31,519 nt of DNA from contig DATKPK010000237.1 of NCBI GenBank assembly GCA_035524095.1, positions 1 to 31,519 of the forward strand. Reading direction: 5' to 3'. The translations under genes and the position numbers were made by a program. The notes beneath the pieces are model-generated. The model did not search any database. It was not told where the DNA came from and worked only from the letters and a program-made list of their open reading frames with translations. The stretch is from DATJUF01 sp035524095 (lineage in GTDB: Bacteria; Desulfobacterota; Binatia; Binatales; Binataceae). Shown here in pieces: positions 16,712 through 24,770 of this stretch. Position 1 is the first letter of the stretch. Each line of letters starts with the position of its first letter.

Positions 16712-17551
16712 TTAGTCGGTATCGGACGTTTGCGTATCTTTTGGTCCAAAGGCGACGCCGCGCTTGGTCTGCCGAATAAACTCAACGAGTTCAGCGACCT
16801 CCGGCGTCAGTCCACCAGCCGATTCCAATTCTCCGACTGCATTTTTTAAATTGCGGCGGGTGCCGAAGAGAACACCGAAGGCGTTGCGCAGCGCCCGAAT
16901 GGCGGAATTGCTTAGGCCGGCGCGACGCAAGCCGACAACATTAATGCCGCGCAGCGTATGCGTTAGATCCATGATGCAAAAGGGCGGAACGTCTCGGCTG
17001 GTGCGGCTTAGGCCTCGCATCATCGCGAGCCGCCCAATTCGAGTGTACTGATGCACCACGCAATTGCCGGAGACCAGAGCGCGATCGCCAACTTCGACCC
17101 ATCCTGCGAGTAAAGCGCCACCGGCGATGATCGTGTCATTGCCGACGCGGCAATCGTGCGCTGCGTGAGCGTTCTGCATGAAGAAATTGCCGTCGCCAAC
17201 AATGGTTGCGTCGCCGCGTTCGCTGCCGCGATGGATAGTCACGCCCTCGCGGAAGATGTTTCGATCGCCGATGATCACGCGCCGTGGATCGCCCTTGTAG
17301 CTCAAATCCTGCGGCTCGTCGCCAATCACGGCATGTGGATGAATCACATTATCGGCGCCGATGGTCGTGTCACCGAGAATCGTAACCTGCCCGATCAGCC
17401 GAGTGCGCGCGCCGATTCTAATCCGGCCTTGCAGTAGGCACAGCGGCCCGACTTCGGCGCCATCTGCGAGCTCGACCCCGGATGTCACGACGGCGCTCGG
17501 ATGGATCCGTGCAGGTTTCAGAACAGCGTCGTCAGGTCGCGAATCAGTCAA
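16712..17551 (-). CDS. lpxA: UDP-N-acetylglucosamine O-acyltransferase (lipid A biosynthesis, first step)
   Basis: This 279-residue left-handed beta-helix acyltransferase has hexapeptide repeats (about residues 15-170) and the LpxA block HPHAVIGDEPQDLSYKGD (71-88). The catalytic histidine is H132 in NAHAAHDCRVGN (H125 of E. coli). The C-terminal helices begin GINVVGLRRAG. It transfers a 3-hydroxyacyl chain from ACP to UDP-GlcNAc, so the cell makes lipid A. The start is TTG at 17551, overlapping the yacG stop as TTGA; no ATG or GTG is available before the hexapeptide domain. The usual neighbours lpxD, fabZ and lpxB are not here. Confidence 0.95.
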   Translation of the reverse strand: MTDSRPDDAVLKPARIHPSAVVTSGVELADGAEVGPLCLLQGRIRIGARTRLIGQVTILGDTTIGADNVIHPHAVIGDEPQDLSYKGDPRRVIIGDRNIFREGVTIHRGSERGDATIVGDGNFFMQNAHAAHDCRVGNDTIIAGGALLAGWVEVGDRALVSGNCVVHQYTRIGRLAMMRGLSRTSRDVPPFCIMDLTHTLRGINVVGLRRAGLSNSAIRALRNAFGVLFGTRRNLKNAVGELESAGGLTPEVAELVEFIRQTKRGVAFGPKDTQTSDTD

Positions 17552-17772
17552 TGGAGCAGTTTTCTCCGTTCGCTGCCGTTGATGGTTTCGCCAGGGAGCG
17601 ACTGCTCGCGATCTTGCGGATGCTCGTGATCATCGATTGGCCCGCCGGCTACACTATATTGTTCGCCCGCCCAAGTGCCGAGATCGATCATTTGGCAGCG
17701 TTCCGAACAAAACGGCCGGTAACGATTCGCCGGGCTCGCATCGGAAGTTTTTTTACAAATTGGACAACGCAT
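17548..17772 (-). CDS. yacG: YacG-type zinc-binding protein (DNA gyrase inhibitor family)
   Basis: This 74-residue protein has one zinc site from C3, C6, C22 and C26 (MRCPIC and RPFCSERC), followed directly by MIDLGTWAGEQYSVAG, the diagnostic YacG sequence. E. coli YacG (65 aa) binds the GyrB C-terminal domain and inhibits DNA binding. The C-terminal tail here is hydrophilic and unstructured. It overlaps the lpxA start by 3 bp, so lpxA translation is probably coupled to it. Confidence 0.92.
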   Translation of the reverse strand: MRCPICKKTSDASPANRYRPFCSERCQMIDLGTWAGEQYSVAGGPIDDHEHPQDREQSLPGETINGSERRKLLH

Positions 17773-18219
17773 CGTTTCGTTTGCCTATAAAGTCAATCAA
17801 TAAGTCGCGGCGTCGCAGCGGTCGCTCCCGACGGTGGAGCTAAGCGCGTCGGCTCGGTGATCATAAGTCATCAAATGGCTACAGCAAAACTCGCGCTGGT
17901 CCGGACCGACCACTCTGCACGCCGGATATCGACGCTAGCTCCGTCCCCCCGCTCGGGCGCCGATGCTTCATGCTGTCCGCGACCAGGGGCAGAGACGCTA
18001 TCGCCAGCCATCGCGATAGTACTTATGGTTCTTCCAGACTTAGGTAGAGAGATGCGCTGTTGGCTTTAGATGCGCCTCCAAACCTATTCAACCACACCTG
18101 GATTGATCAAAGCCTGTATAGCAGTGATATTGATCCAAGCGGCTCAAAAATGCTTTCGCCTTTCCTTTGAGTTGGAAGGCTGGAAAGATGAGCCCATGTC
18201 GCATTATCGGGGGAGCTGG
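17773..18219. other. Divergent intergenic region with repeats and a promoter candidate
   Basis: This 447-bp region lies between yacG (minus) and the tannase-family gene (plus). I see no supported gene: the open frames there lack recognisable sequence and good ribosome sites. It contains a 7-bp inverted repeat (CTATCGC at 17998-18004, GCGATAG at 18013-18019). It also has two near-identical 12-mers, ATTGATCAAAGC (18102-18113) and ATTGATCCAAGC (18129-18140), 27 bp apart. Confidence 0.45.
18103..18131 (+). promoter_or_regulatory. Candidate sigma-70-like promoter of the tannase-family gene
   Basis: TTGATC (18103-18108) and GATATT (18126-18131) are separated by 17 bp, each matching 4 of 6 consensus bases. 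This would start transcription near 18138, about 80 nt before the chosen start codon. The two 12-bp direct repeats overlap both hexamers, so they may be an artefact of the repeats or a real operator pair. Confidence 0.3.
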
Positions 18220-19929
18220 ATGCACCGCCCGCGTCGAAACCTGCTCATACCGCTAATTTTCTTCGTTATCGCGGCCGTTAGCAATTTGGCATTCGAGGCG
18301 AAGGCGATCGCCGCTATTTGCGATAAGGCATCCCTGCAGCAAGCAGCGCCGTCCGGAACGACCATTACCGACGCAACTAATGAGACTCTGCCAGCACCCT
18401 ATCAATCAATCGCCTATTGCGGCGTAAGCGGCTCTATCGCCACTACCAGCAACGGTGAGAGCAATCAGGTGCTTTTTGCGCTGGGACTACCGGTTTCCTC
18501 GTGGAATCAGAACTTCCTCTTTATCGGCAACGAGGGCTTCGGTGGATCGCTGCAGGCTGTGGACTCGGGCGAATTCGCAAGCGCGATCAGCCGTGGCTAC
18601 GCTACCGCCGCGACTGACACGGGTCACGAATCGCAAGTCAAAGGGACCAACGCGTTCGACGCCAGCTTCGCCCTCAGCAACGGTCAGCCGAATCAGGCAG
18701 CGCGCGACGATTTTGGGTGGCGCGCCGTCCATCTGACGGCGGTGGCGGCTGAAGCACTTACCGAAGCTTATTACGAAAGCCCGATGTTCTCATTTTTTGA
18801 CGGCTGCTCAACCGGCGGGCGCCAAGGCTTGGTAGAGGCGCAAGAGTTTCCTACGGACTTCAATGGAATCGTCGCAGGGGCGCCCGCGATTGGTGATCCA
18901 ACAGCCGGTTTTAACTGGAACGAAGCGAGCCTCCTGAGTAATCCGAAAAGTTATCTAACAGAATCCAAACTGAAGTTACTCGAAACGACCGTAGTGCAGG
19001 CTTGTGATACTGCGGACGGCGAGCAAGACAAATTAATCCAGGATCCCCGCAAGTGTAATTTCGATCCGTCGACGCTGAAGCGATGTCCGTACGACAACGA
19101 CGCCGCCGACTGCTTCACTACCGAGCAAATTGCCGTCGTCAAGGATATCTACGCCGGAGCCAAGGTGAACGGCGTCCAACTCTATCCCGGCTACATGCCG
19201 AGTGATCCCGACGGTCCTGACGGCTGGGCGCAGTGGATCACTGGCACCACCGCTCCAAAAGTGAAATTGGCTGAACCTTGGCAGGTACCGCCGCAGTCGT
19301 TCACAACGGCGCCCGCTCAATGGTCATTTCAGGATCAATTCCTGAAATATTTTGTTTTTGATGCGGCAGGCTACGATTCGTTGACCTTTAAGGGCGGCGA
19401 TGCCGGCCAACTGGCGCAACTTACTGCTGCAGCTTCGCAAAGCGGCGCGGATGGCACGAATCCGAATCTTGGACCGTTTTTCGAGGCAGGCGGCAAGCTA
19501 ATCATATACCATGGGTGGAGCGATCCAGCGATGTCGCCACTTGAGAGCGTCCAATATTACAACAGCGTCGCGAAGCAACTGCAGATTTCGATCACGTCAC
19601 TAAAGAGTTACGCGCGACTCTTCATGGTGCCGGGCATGCAACATTGCGGAGGTGGCCCCGGTCCTAACGTCTTTGATCCACTGACGCCGTTGGTCTCGTG
19701 GGTCGAGGAGGGCGCGGCACCGAATTCATTGTTGGCAGTTCATTACCCGAAGAATGATCCGTCGAAAAAAGTCGATCGCACGATGCCGCTCTGTGCTTAT
19801 CCGTCGACCGCGCTTTTTACCGGGGGGAATCTTAAGGACGGCGACGCCTGGGTCTGTAGTCAAACGCCGCCATCCGGAAGCACTTCGAACACTAGCTATC
19901 TTCATGAAGCTTCGCTCAAGCTTGATTAA
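18220..19929 (+). CDS. Secreted tannase/feruloyl esterase family hydrolase
   Basis: This 569-residue protein is counted from the ATG at 18220. GGGGGAG lies 4 nt before that ATG, and a clean signal peptide follows (basic MHRPRRN, hydrophobic core, AKA cleavage site near residue 28). Another in-frame ATG is at 18196. The family's CS-D-HC arrangement is complete: C196-S197 in GCSTGGRQG, D435 in HGWSDP and H475-C476 in MQHCGGGPG, where the two cysteines normally form a disulfide next to the triad. It should hydrolyse esters of aromatic acids, such as galloyl, feruloyl or related esters, in the periplasm or outside. Its stop overlaps the convergent dehydrogenase stop. Confidence 0.93.
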   Translation: MHRPRRNLLIPLIFFVIAAVSNLAFEAKAIAAICDKASLQQAAPSGTTITDATNETLPAPYQSIAYCGVSGSIATTSNGESNQVLFALGLPVSSWNQNFLFIGNEGFGGSLQAVDSGEFASAISRGYATAATDTGHESQVKGTNAFDASFALSNGQPNQAARDDFGWRAVHLTAVAAEALTEAYYESPMFSFFDGCSTGGRQGLVEAQEFPTDFNGIVAGAPAIGDPTAGFNWNEASLLSNPKSYLTESKLKLLETTVVQACDTADGEQDKLIQDPRKCNFDPSTLKRCPYDNDAADCFTTEQIAVVKDIYAGAKVNGVQLYPGYMPSDPDGPDGWAQWITGTTAPKVKLAEPWQVPPQSFTTAPAQWSFQDQFLKYFVFDAAGYDSLTFKGGDAGQLAQLTAAASQSGADGTNPNLGPFFEAGGKLIIYHGWSDPAMSPLESVQYYNSVAKQLQISITSLKSYARLFMVPGMQHCGGGPGPNVFDPLTPLVSWVEEGAAPNSLLAVHYPKNDPSKKVDRTMPLCAYPSTALFTGGNLKDGDAWVCSQTPPSGSTSNTSYLHEASLKLD

Positions 19930-20927
19930 GCGAGCTTAAGGACAGCAGCTCCTTTCAAATCGTCGTGCTTGAGCATCTGCAATGCGCGATTTGCGTCGTC
20001 GAGCCGCATCGTAGTGGTATGCGTCCGGATCGGAATCGCCGCAGCGAGCTGCAACAATTCATTGCCGTCGGCCCGCGTATTGGCTGTGACGCTCCGAATT
20101 TCCTTTTCGTAAAACAGATGACGCTCGTAATCGAGCGATGGAACCGGGGTCAGATAGATTCCGGCAATTGACAGAATTCCTCCGCGATCCAGTGCTTCCA
20201 TAGCGGGCAGCACGAGGTCGCCGGCCGGCGCGAACAGAACGGCTGCGTCCAGTGGCGCAGGTGGACGCTGGGCAGCTTCACCGGTCCATTCTGCACCCAG
20301 TTCCACTGCGAGTTCCTGATGTTTCCCGCCACGGCTCATTACGAACACGCGGCACCCCCAATGCTTCAGCACTTGAATTGCGATGTGCGCCGATCCACCG
20401 AAGCCGTAAAGTCCAACAGTTGAGCCCGGTTGCACGCCGGCACGCTTGATCGCGCGATAACCGATAATTCCGGCGCACAGAAGCGGAGCGCTCTCGTCAT
20501 CGCCGAGAGCGGGCGGTAAGGGATAGGCAAAATCCTCGCGGACAACTGCCAATTCGGCGAAGCCGCCGTCGTGATCCCATCCGGTGAAGTGGGCATTAGG
20601 GCAGAGATTCTCCGATCCTCGCCGACAATAGGTGCAGGAGCCGCAGGTCTCGCGCAGCCATGCGATACCGACACGATCGCCCTCCTCGAAACGTTTGCAG
20701 GCAGCACCGAGGCGCTCGACCACGCCGACAATCTCATGGCCCGGGACGATGCGTGAATGCTTCGGCGGCAGATCTCCCTCGGCCACGTGAAGGTCGGTGC
20801 GGCAGACACCGCACGCCTTCACTCGAACCAGAATTTCGTTGGTAGCCGGATCGGGAATCGGTAGTTCCGAGAGGATTAGCGGATTAGTCTCAATCGGTCC
20901 CGTCCGCTCGACCACTATCGCGCGCAT
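19926..20927 (-). CDS. Zinc-dependent alcohol dehydrogenase (AdhA/CAD-like MDR)
   Basis: This 333-residue MDR enzyme has catalytic zinc ligands C42 (CGVCRTDLH) and H64-E65 (VPGHE). Structural zinc cysteines are C95, C98, C101 and C109. The nucleotide site is GLYGFGGSAHIA, a GxGxxG variant seen in the AdhA subgroup. The enzyme interconverts a primary alcohol and an aldehyde with NAD(P). The gene starts 2 bp after the E2 stop and is the last gene of the 2-oxoacid dehydrogenase operon, which links the alcohol or aldehyde to that complex's substrate. Its TAA overlaps the TAA of the convergent tannase-family gene. Confidence 0.92.
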   Translation of the reverse strand: MRAIVVERTGPIETNPLILSELPIPDPATNEILVRVKACGVCRTDLHVAEGDLPPKHSRIVPGHEIVGVVERLGAACKRFEEGDRVGIAWLRETCGSCTYCRRGSENLCPNAHFTGWDHDGGFAELAVVREDFAYPLPPALGDDESAPLLCAGIIGYRAIKRAGVQPGSTVGLYGFGGSAHIAIQVLKHWGCRVFVMSRGGKHQELAVELGAEWTGEAAQRPPAPLDAAVLFAPAGDLVLPAMEALDRGGILSIAGIYLTPVPSLDYERHLFYEKEIRSVTANTRADGNELLQLAAAIPIRTHTTTMRLDDANRALQMLKHDDLKGAAVLKLA

Positions 20928-20929
20928 GG

Positions 20930-22405
20930 CTAAAGCTCGAAGTCGGCTTCCTCCAGAATTTTACCGGTGCGATAGAGGAAGCGGTTGCCGAGAACGCCAT
21001 CGATCACACGATGGTCGTATGACAGCGCAAGGAACATCATCGTGCGTATCGCGAGCGCGTCACTCCCGTTGGTTTCAATCACAACCGGACGTTTCTTTAC
21101 CTCGCCCATCCGCAAGATTCCCACCTGCGGTTGATTGATAATCGCGAAACCGTAGAGATTGCCCTCACGTCCTGGATTCGACAGCGTGAACGAGCCACCG
21201 GCTAGATCATCGACACCAAGTGAACGTTCGGCGACTTTCTTCCGCAGCCGTTCGATCTCACGCGCGAGGCCGATTAGTGACATGCCTTCCGCGGATTTAA
21301 TCACTGGCACGACCAGGCCCTCTTCAGCGTCCATCGCAATGCCGAGATTGATTTCACGCCGAATCACCACGGAGTCGCCGACGACCGACGCGTTCATCTT
21401 CGGAAATTCTTTCAGAGCGCGCACCGTCGCCATTGCGGCGAACGGCAGAAGCGTCAGGGCAAAGCCTTCGCTTTTGGCGAACGCTCCCTTGTGAGCGTCT
21501 CGGAGTGCCATCACCTTGGTCAGGTCGACTTCGGCTACGGTGCCGACGTGCGGCGAATGGGTCTTCGAGAAGACCATGTGCTCCGCGATTAGCTTGCGGC
21601 GGCGCGTGAAGGCCTCGACCGTATCGCCCTCGCGTGGCTGATAAACGGGCGGACGGAAAATGCTACCGGCAGCGGGTGCAATACTCGGAGGTGAACTCGC
21701 TTTGGCCGCCAGAGTTTGCCTGCCGGCTGAAGTGGGAGTTGCGGCAGTGCCGTTTTGCCGATGCGCAGCCTGGTTTCCTGAACGCAACGATTCGAGATAA
21801 CGCTCGACGTCGCGCTTGCTGATGCGTCCACCGAGTCCACTCCCAGGGATGTGGCTCAGGTCGATGCCGTGTTCTTCGGCCATCCGGAGGACCACCGGTG
21901 AATACCGTCGCGGCCCCGTCTCTGCCGGCGCCGCTGAACGAGTTGCAACAGAGGCGAGGGCAGGGGCTGCGCTGGACGCTGGCATCGGAGTAGCGCTCAA
22001 GCTTGGTGCTGAGACGCTCTCAACCGATGTCGGCGAGGTCGAGATGGATGCTGGAGGAGGTGGGCGCCTGACGGCCCGCAATGGAGTTGGCTCGGCAGAT
22101 GCTTGCGACGGGCGAGTCTCGGCCTGGGCGGCTGCTGGCGTTGAGGGTTTAGCCGCGGCTCCGGTGCCTGCCGCATCGATCACGGCGATAAGTGCCCCAA
22201 CCGGCAGCGTCTGCCCTTCACTGGCGACGATTTGCGTGATCACGCCGGAACCGGGCGACGGAATCTCAGTGTCGACTTTGTCAGTCGAAATTTCGCACAG
22301 CGGCTGATCTTCCTTGACCCGATCGCCTTCTTTGACCAGCCACTTGGTTACGGTGCCTTCAACCACGCTTTCGCCCATCTGGGGCATTGTTACTTCGAGC
22401 GCCAT
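20930..22405 (-). CDS. Dihydrolipoamide acyltransferase, E2 of a 2-oxoacid dehydrogenase complex
   Basis: This 491-residue protein has three domains. One lipoyl domain (1-77) carries lipoyl-lysine K43 in EISTDKVDTE. A long Ala/Pro/Ser linker (80-165) follows. A peripheral-subunit-binding domain (168-205) has the sequence YSPVVLRMAEEHGIDL...GRISKRDVERYL. The catalytic domain (about 265-491) has H465 and D469 in SYDHRVIDG. It transfers the acyl group from lipoate to CoA. A single lipoyl domain and the MPQMGESV start are typical of branched-chain, acetoin or 2-oxoglutarate-like complexes rather than the enterobacterial PDH. It is 1 bp from the E1 beta stop. Confidence 0.94.
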   Translation of the reverse strand: MALEVTMPQMGESVVEGTVTKWLVKEGDRVKEDQPLCEISTDKVDTEIPSPGSGVITQIVASEGQTLPVGALIAVIDAAGTGAAAKPSTPAAAQAETRPSQASAEPTPLRAVRRPPPPASISTSPTSVESVSAPSLSATPMPASSAAPALASVATRSAAPAETGPRRYSPVVLRMAEEHGIDLSHIPGSGLGGRISKRDVERYLESLRSGNQAAHRQNGTAATPTSAGRQTLAAKASSPPSIAPAAGSIFRPPVYQPREGDTVEAFTRRRKLIAEHMVFSKTHSPHVGTVAEVDLTKVMALRDAHKGAFAKSEGFALTLLPFAAMATVRALKEFPKMNASVVGDSVVIRREINLGIAMDAEEGLVVPVIKSAEGMSLIGLAREIERLRKKVAERSLGVDDLAGGSFTLSNPGREGNLYGFAIINQPQVGILRMGEVKKRPVVIETNGSDALAIRTMMFLALSYDHRVIDGVLGNRFLYRTGKILEEADFEL

Positions 22406-22406
22406 C

Positions 22407-23387
22407 TTAATAAGCCGCCAGGCTCCGGATCGCTTCGACGATCTTGTTGGTGTTGGGCAGGATTGCCTCTTCGAGAGGCGGGCTAAAGGCCGTATGCGTA
22501 TCTATCGCGGCCAGCCGCCGCACCGGACCATCGAGGTATTCGAAAGCGAGTTCCCCAATCAGTGCCGCAACTTCGCCTCCGATTCCACCGGTCAAGCGAT
22601 CTTCATGGACCACCAGGACCTTGCCAGTCTTGCGCGCGGTAGCGAGAATCGCTTCTCGATCAAGCGGAAGCAGCGAACGCAAATCGAGGATTTCGACGCT
22701 CAACCCATCTTCCTTGCCAACGATTTGGGCCGCGCTGATACAATGGCTGAGTGTACCGCCATAGGTTATGATCGAAAGGTCGCGGCCTGATTGGCGCAAC
22801 TCCGCGACTCCAATCGGCACCGTAAAATCGCCGTCGGGCAGATTCTCCTTGATACTGCGATAGAGCCGCTTGTGCTCAAAATAGATGACCGGATTGTCGT
22901 CGCGGATCGCGCTCTTGAGGAGTCCTTTGGCATCGTAGACCGTCGCCGGCGCGACCACCTTCAAGCCGGGTACGCGTGTGAACCAAGCCTCAGGGTTTTG
23001 CGAATGAAACAGCGCGCCATGCACTCCGGCTCCGGAAGGAGCACGCACGACCATCGGACATGCGGCCCGGCCGCCATGCCGGTAGCGCAATGTCGCAGCG
23101 GTATTAACGATTTGATCGAAAGCGCATGAGATGAAGTCACCGAACTGCATCTCGACTACTGGGCGCATCCCGAGGATCGCGGCGCCAACGCCAGCGCCTG
23201 CGATTAGCGCCTCAGAGATCGGCGTATCGATTACGCGATCCTCGCCGAACGCCTCAAGCAGGCCTTCGGTCACTTTGAAGGCGCCGCCGAGTTCAGCGAC
23301 GTCCTCGCCCATCACGAAAACATTGTCGTCGCGCCGCATCTCTTCGTGCAGCGCCTGATTGATCGCCGTCAGATAGGTCATTTCCAT
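22407..23387 (-). CDS. 2-oxoacid dehydrogenase E1 component, beta subunit
   Basis: This 326-residue protein has the transketolase pyrimidine-binding and C-terminal domains of E1 beta. TYLTAINQALHEEMRRDDNVFVMGEDVAELGGAFKVTEGL opens the protein. ETPISEA-type sequence (DTPISEALIAGAGVGAA), EMQFGDFISCAFDQIVN and LVVHEDRLTGGIGGEVAALI follow. The family length is about 325-340. It forms an alpha2beta2 heterotetramer with the upstream E1 alpha to decarboxylate the 2-oxoacid on thiamine diphosphate. It starts about 40 bp after the E1 alpha stop. Confidence 0.95.
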   Translation of the reverse strand: MEMTYLTAINQALHEEMRRDDNVFVMGEDVAELGGAFKVTEGLLEAFGEDRVIDTPISEALIAGAGVGAAILGMRPVVEMQFGDFISCAFDQIVNTAATLRYRHGGRAACPMVVRAPSGAGVHGALFHSQNPEAWFTRVPGLKVVAPATVYDAKGLLKSAIRDDNPVIYFEHKRLYRSIKENLPDGDFTVPIGVAELRQSGRDLSIITYGGTLSHCISAAQIVGKEDGLSVEILDLRSLLPLDREAILATARKTGKVLVVHEDRLTGGIGGEVAALIGELAFEYLDGPVRRLAAIDTHTAFSPPLEEAILPNTNKIVEAIRSLAAY

Positions 23388-23426
23388 GATTGACTGATCG
23401 ATTTATCGCTTTCAGCTCAGCGCCGT

Positions 23427-24464
23427 TCAGGCTTTGCCGTTGGTCGAAGGATTGAAGGGGGCTGGAGCATAAAGGTCGTCGAGCACCTCGCGTGCGTCCG
23501 GCAACGTATCTTGCTCCGCGAAATCGACTGCCTGCTGAAGCAGAGTGCGCGTGCGCTCGTCGATTTCCTCGCGCAAACGCTTGACGTCGTGGCCTTTGGT
23601 CTCGAGATAGAGTTCGTAACGTGGAATCGGATCGCGGCTTTGCCATTCGATCAATTCCTGCTTATCGCGATAGAGCGCCGGGTCGTGTTCGCTATGGCCG
23701 CGATAACGATAAGTCTTGCATTCGATCAACGCTGGACCGCCGCCGTCGCGCACGCGATGGATCACCTTCTCGCTGAGTTGGACGACCGCCAACAGATCGT
23801 TGCCGGAGACCGTATGGCCCTTGAAGCCGTACGCGGGCGCGCGATCGGCCACGTCCTCGATTGCCATTTGCTTTTCGAGCGGGGTCGAATAAGCGTAACG
23901 GTTGTTTTCGCAGACGAAAATGACGGGGAGCTTATGCACCCCAGCGAAGTTCATCGCTTCGTGCACGTCACCGCGTGACGATGCGCCTTCGCCGAAGAAG
24001 GCAACCGCCACCTGCTTTTCTTTCTTGATATGGAATTTCAGTGCCGCGCCGACTGCAACTGGCAGCGACGAGCCGAGCATCGAGGTCGAGCCGAAGATGA
24101 AATGCTCCATGTCGCCGCCGTGCAGGAAGGAATCCTTGCCGCGCGAAAGCCCGTGCTCCTTGCCCATCAACTGCGCCATCAGCCGTCCCGGATCGACGCC
24201 GCGCACGATAAACACGCCGAGGTCGCGATGGAGTGGGGCGACGAAGTCACCTGGCTGAAGCGGCGCGCAAATCCCGGTAACGATCGCCTCCTGCCCAGCG
24301 CCGGAATAGACACCACCCAGAATTTTGTTCTGCCGATGCAGTCGTGAAACTCGTTCCTCGAAGGCTCTAATCAGCTTCATCCAATAATAGAGCTGTAATT
24401 CGTATTCGATTCTCGCGCCTTCTTCGGCCGAGGCCGGCGCCGCCGCAATCTCCGCTTCCGCCAT
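23427..24464 (-). CDS. 2-oxoacid dehydrogenase E1 component, alpha subunit
   Basis: This 345-residue protein is counted from the ATG at 24464, which has GGGAG about 11 nt upstream; the longer open frame crosses the promoter region. The thiamine diphosphate motif runs from GEG (158-160, in FFGEGASSRGDVHEAMNF) to NN (187-188, in CENNRYAYSTP). The active-site loop YRYRGHSEHDPALYR (252-266) is present, as is the conserved GGVYSGAGQEA. RDLGVFIVRGV and MGKEHGLSRGKD lean to the branched-chain or acetoin-like class rather than homodimeric PDH. The substrate is not determined by sequence alone. It is the first gene of the operon. Confidence 0.94.
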   Translation of the reverse strand: MAEAEIAAAPASAEEGARIEYELQLYYWMKLIRAFEERVSRLHRQNKILGGVYSGAGQEAIVTGICAPLQPGDFVAPLHRDLGVFIVRGVDPGRLMAQLMGKEHGLSRGKDSFLHGGDMEHFIFGSTSMLGSSLPVAVGAALKFHIKKEKQVAVAFFGEGASSRGDVHEAMNFAGVHKLPVIFVCENNRYAYSTPLEKQMAIEDVADRAPAYGFKGHTVSGNDLLAVVQLSEKVIHRVRDGGGPALIECKTYRYRGHSEHDPALYRDKQELIEWQSRDPIPRYELYLETKGHDVKRLREEIDERTRTLLQQAVDFAEQDTLPDAREVLDDLYAPAPFNPSTNGKA

Positions 24465-24522
24465 CTGCTTGGCTCTCCCTAGAATGAGGATTACCCGATA
24501 AACCTCAAGTACAGGTGATGAT

Positions 24523-24550
24523 CCTATACACTTTCCGCTCCGATTCCCAA
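24523..24550 (-). promoter_or_regulatory. Candidate promoter of the 2-oxoacid dehydrogenase operon
   Basis: Read on the minus strand, TTGGGA (24545-24550) and TATAGG (24523-24528) are 16 bp apart, each matching four consensus bases. They are correctly oriented about 55 bp upstream of the E1 alpha start. Confidence 0.3.
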
Positions 24551-24705
24551 GCCAATAAAGGCCGTTATGGTGCTGCATAGACCTGTTCGGTCATCTGGGT
24601 GACTGAATCGGCTGGCGCGAGCGGTCTCGGTCGCTCGGCCGCTTGCATTTGAACGGCAGAATCTAGAAAGAACGGTTGCATGATGCTACCGAAGTTGCCA
24701 TGTTG

Positions 24706-24731
24706 ACCACAGCCGTGGTTCGGTAACCGAA
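24706..24731. promoter_or_regulatory. Two abutting inverted repeats upstream of cofG
   Basis: ACCAC-AGCC-GTGGT (24706-24719) is directly followed, sharing one base, by TTCGG-TAA-CCGAA (24719-24731). They end 39 bp before the cofG ATG, where an operator or a leader hairpin would sit. No riboswitch class is recognised. Confidence 0.4.
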
Positions 24732-24770
24732 GAAGGAACTTTACGCATCGACTAGTCGTTGGACTGGTAA

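Larger units (their letters stand above)
24465..24770. other. Divergent promoter region between the E1 operon and the F420 operon
   Basis: This 306-bp region contains no supported gene. It holds a minus-strand promoter candidate at 24523-24550 and, near cofG, two adjoining inverted repeats at 24706-24731. Both operons must start here. Confidence 0.6.

Noticed and set aside
17857..18069. Short plus-strand open frame before the tannase-family gene
   Set aside because: It has no ribosome site, hydrophobic pattern or family motif, and ends next to the promoter candidate; treated as non-coding.
18070..18219. N-terminal extension of the tannase-family gene
   Set aside because: It would place 50 odd residues before an otherwise clean signal peptide and would cover the promoter candidate; GGGGGAG just before 18220 supports the shorter form.
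21900..22180. Repeat or CRISPR-like array suspected from repetitive sequence
   Set aside because: The pattern is the coding sequence of the E2 flexible linker; there are no regular repeats or spacers.
21816..22307. Plus-strand Ala/Gly-rich open frame opposite the E2 gene
   Set aside because: It is the complement of the E2 Ala/Pro/Ser linker; its low-complexity composition comes from that linker and no start signal is seen.
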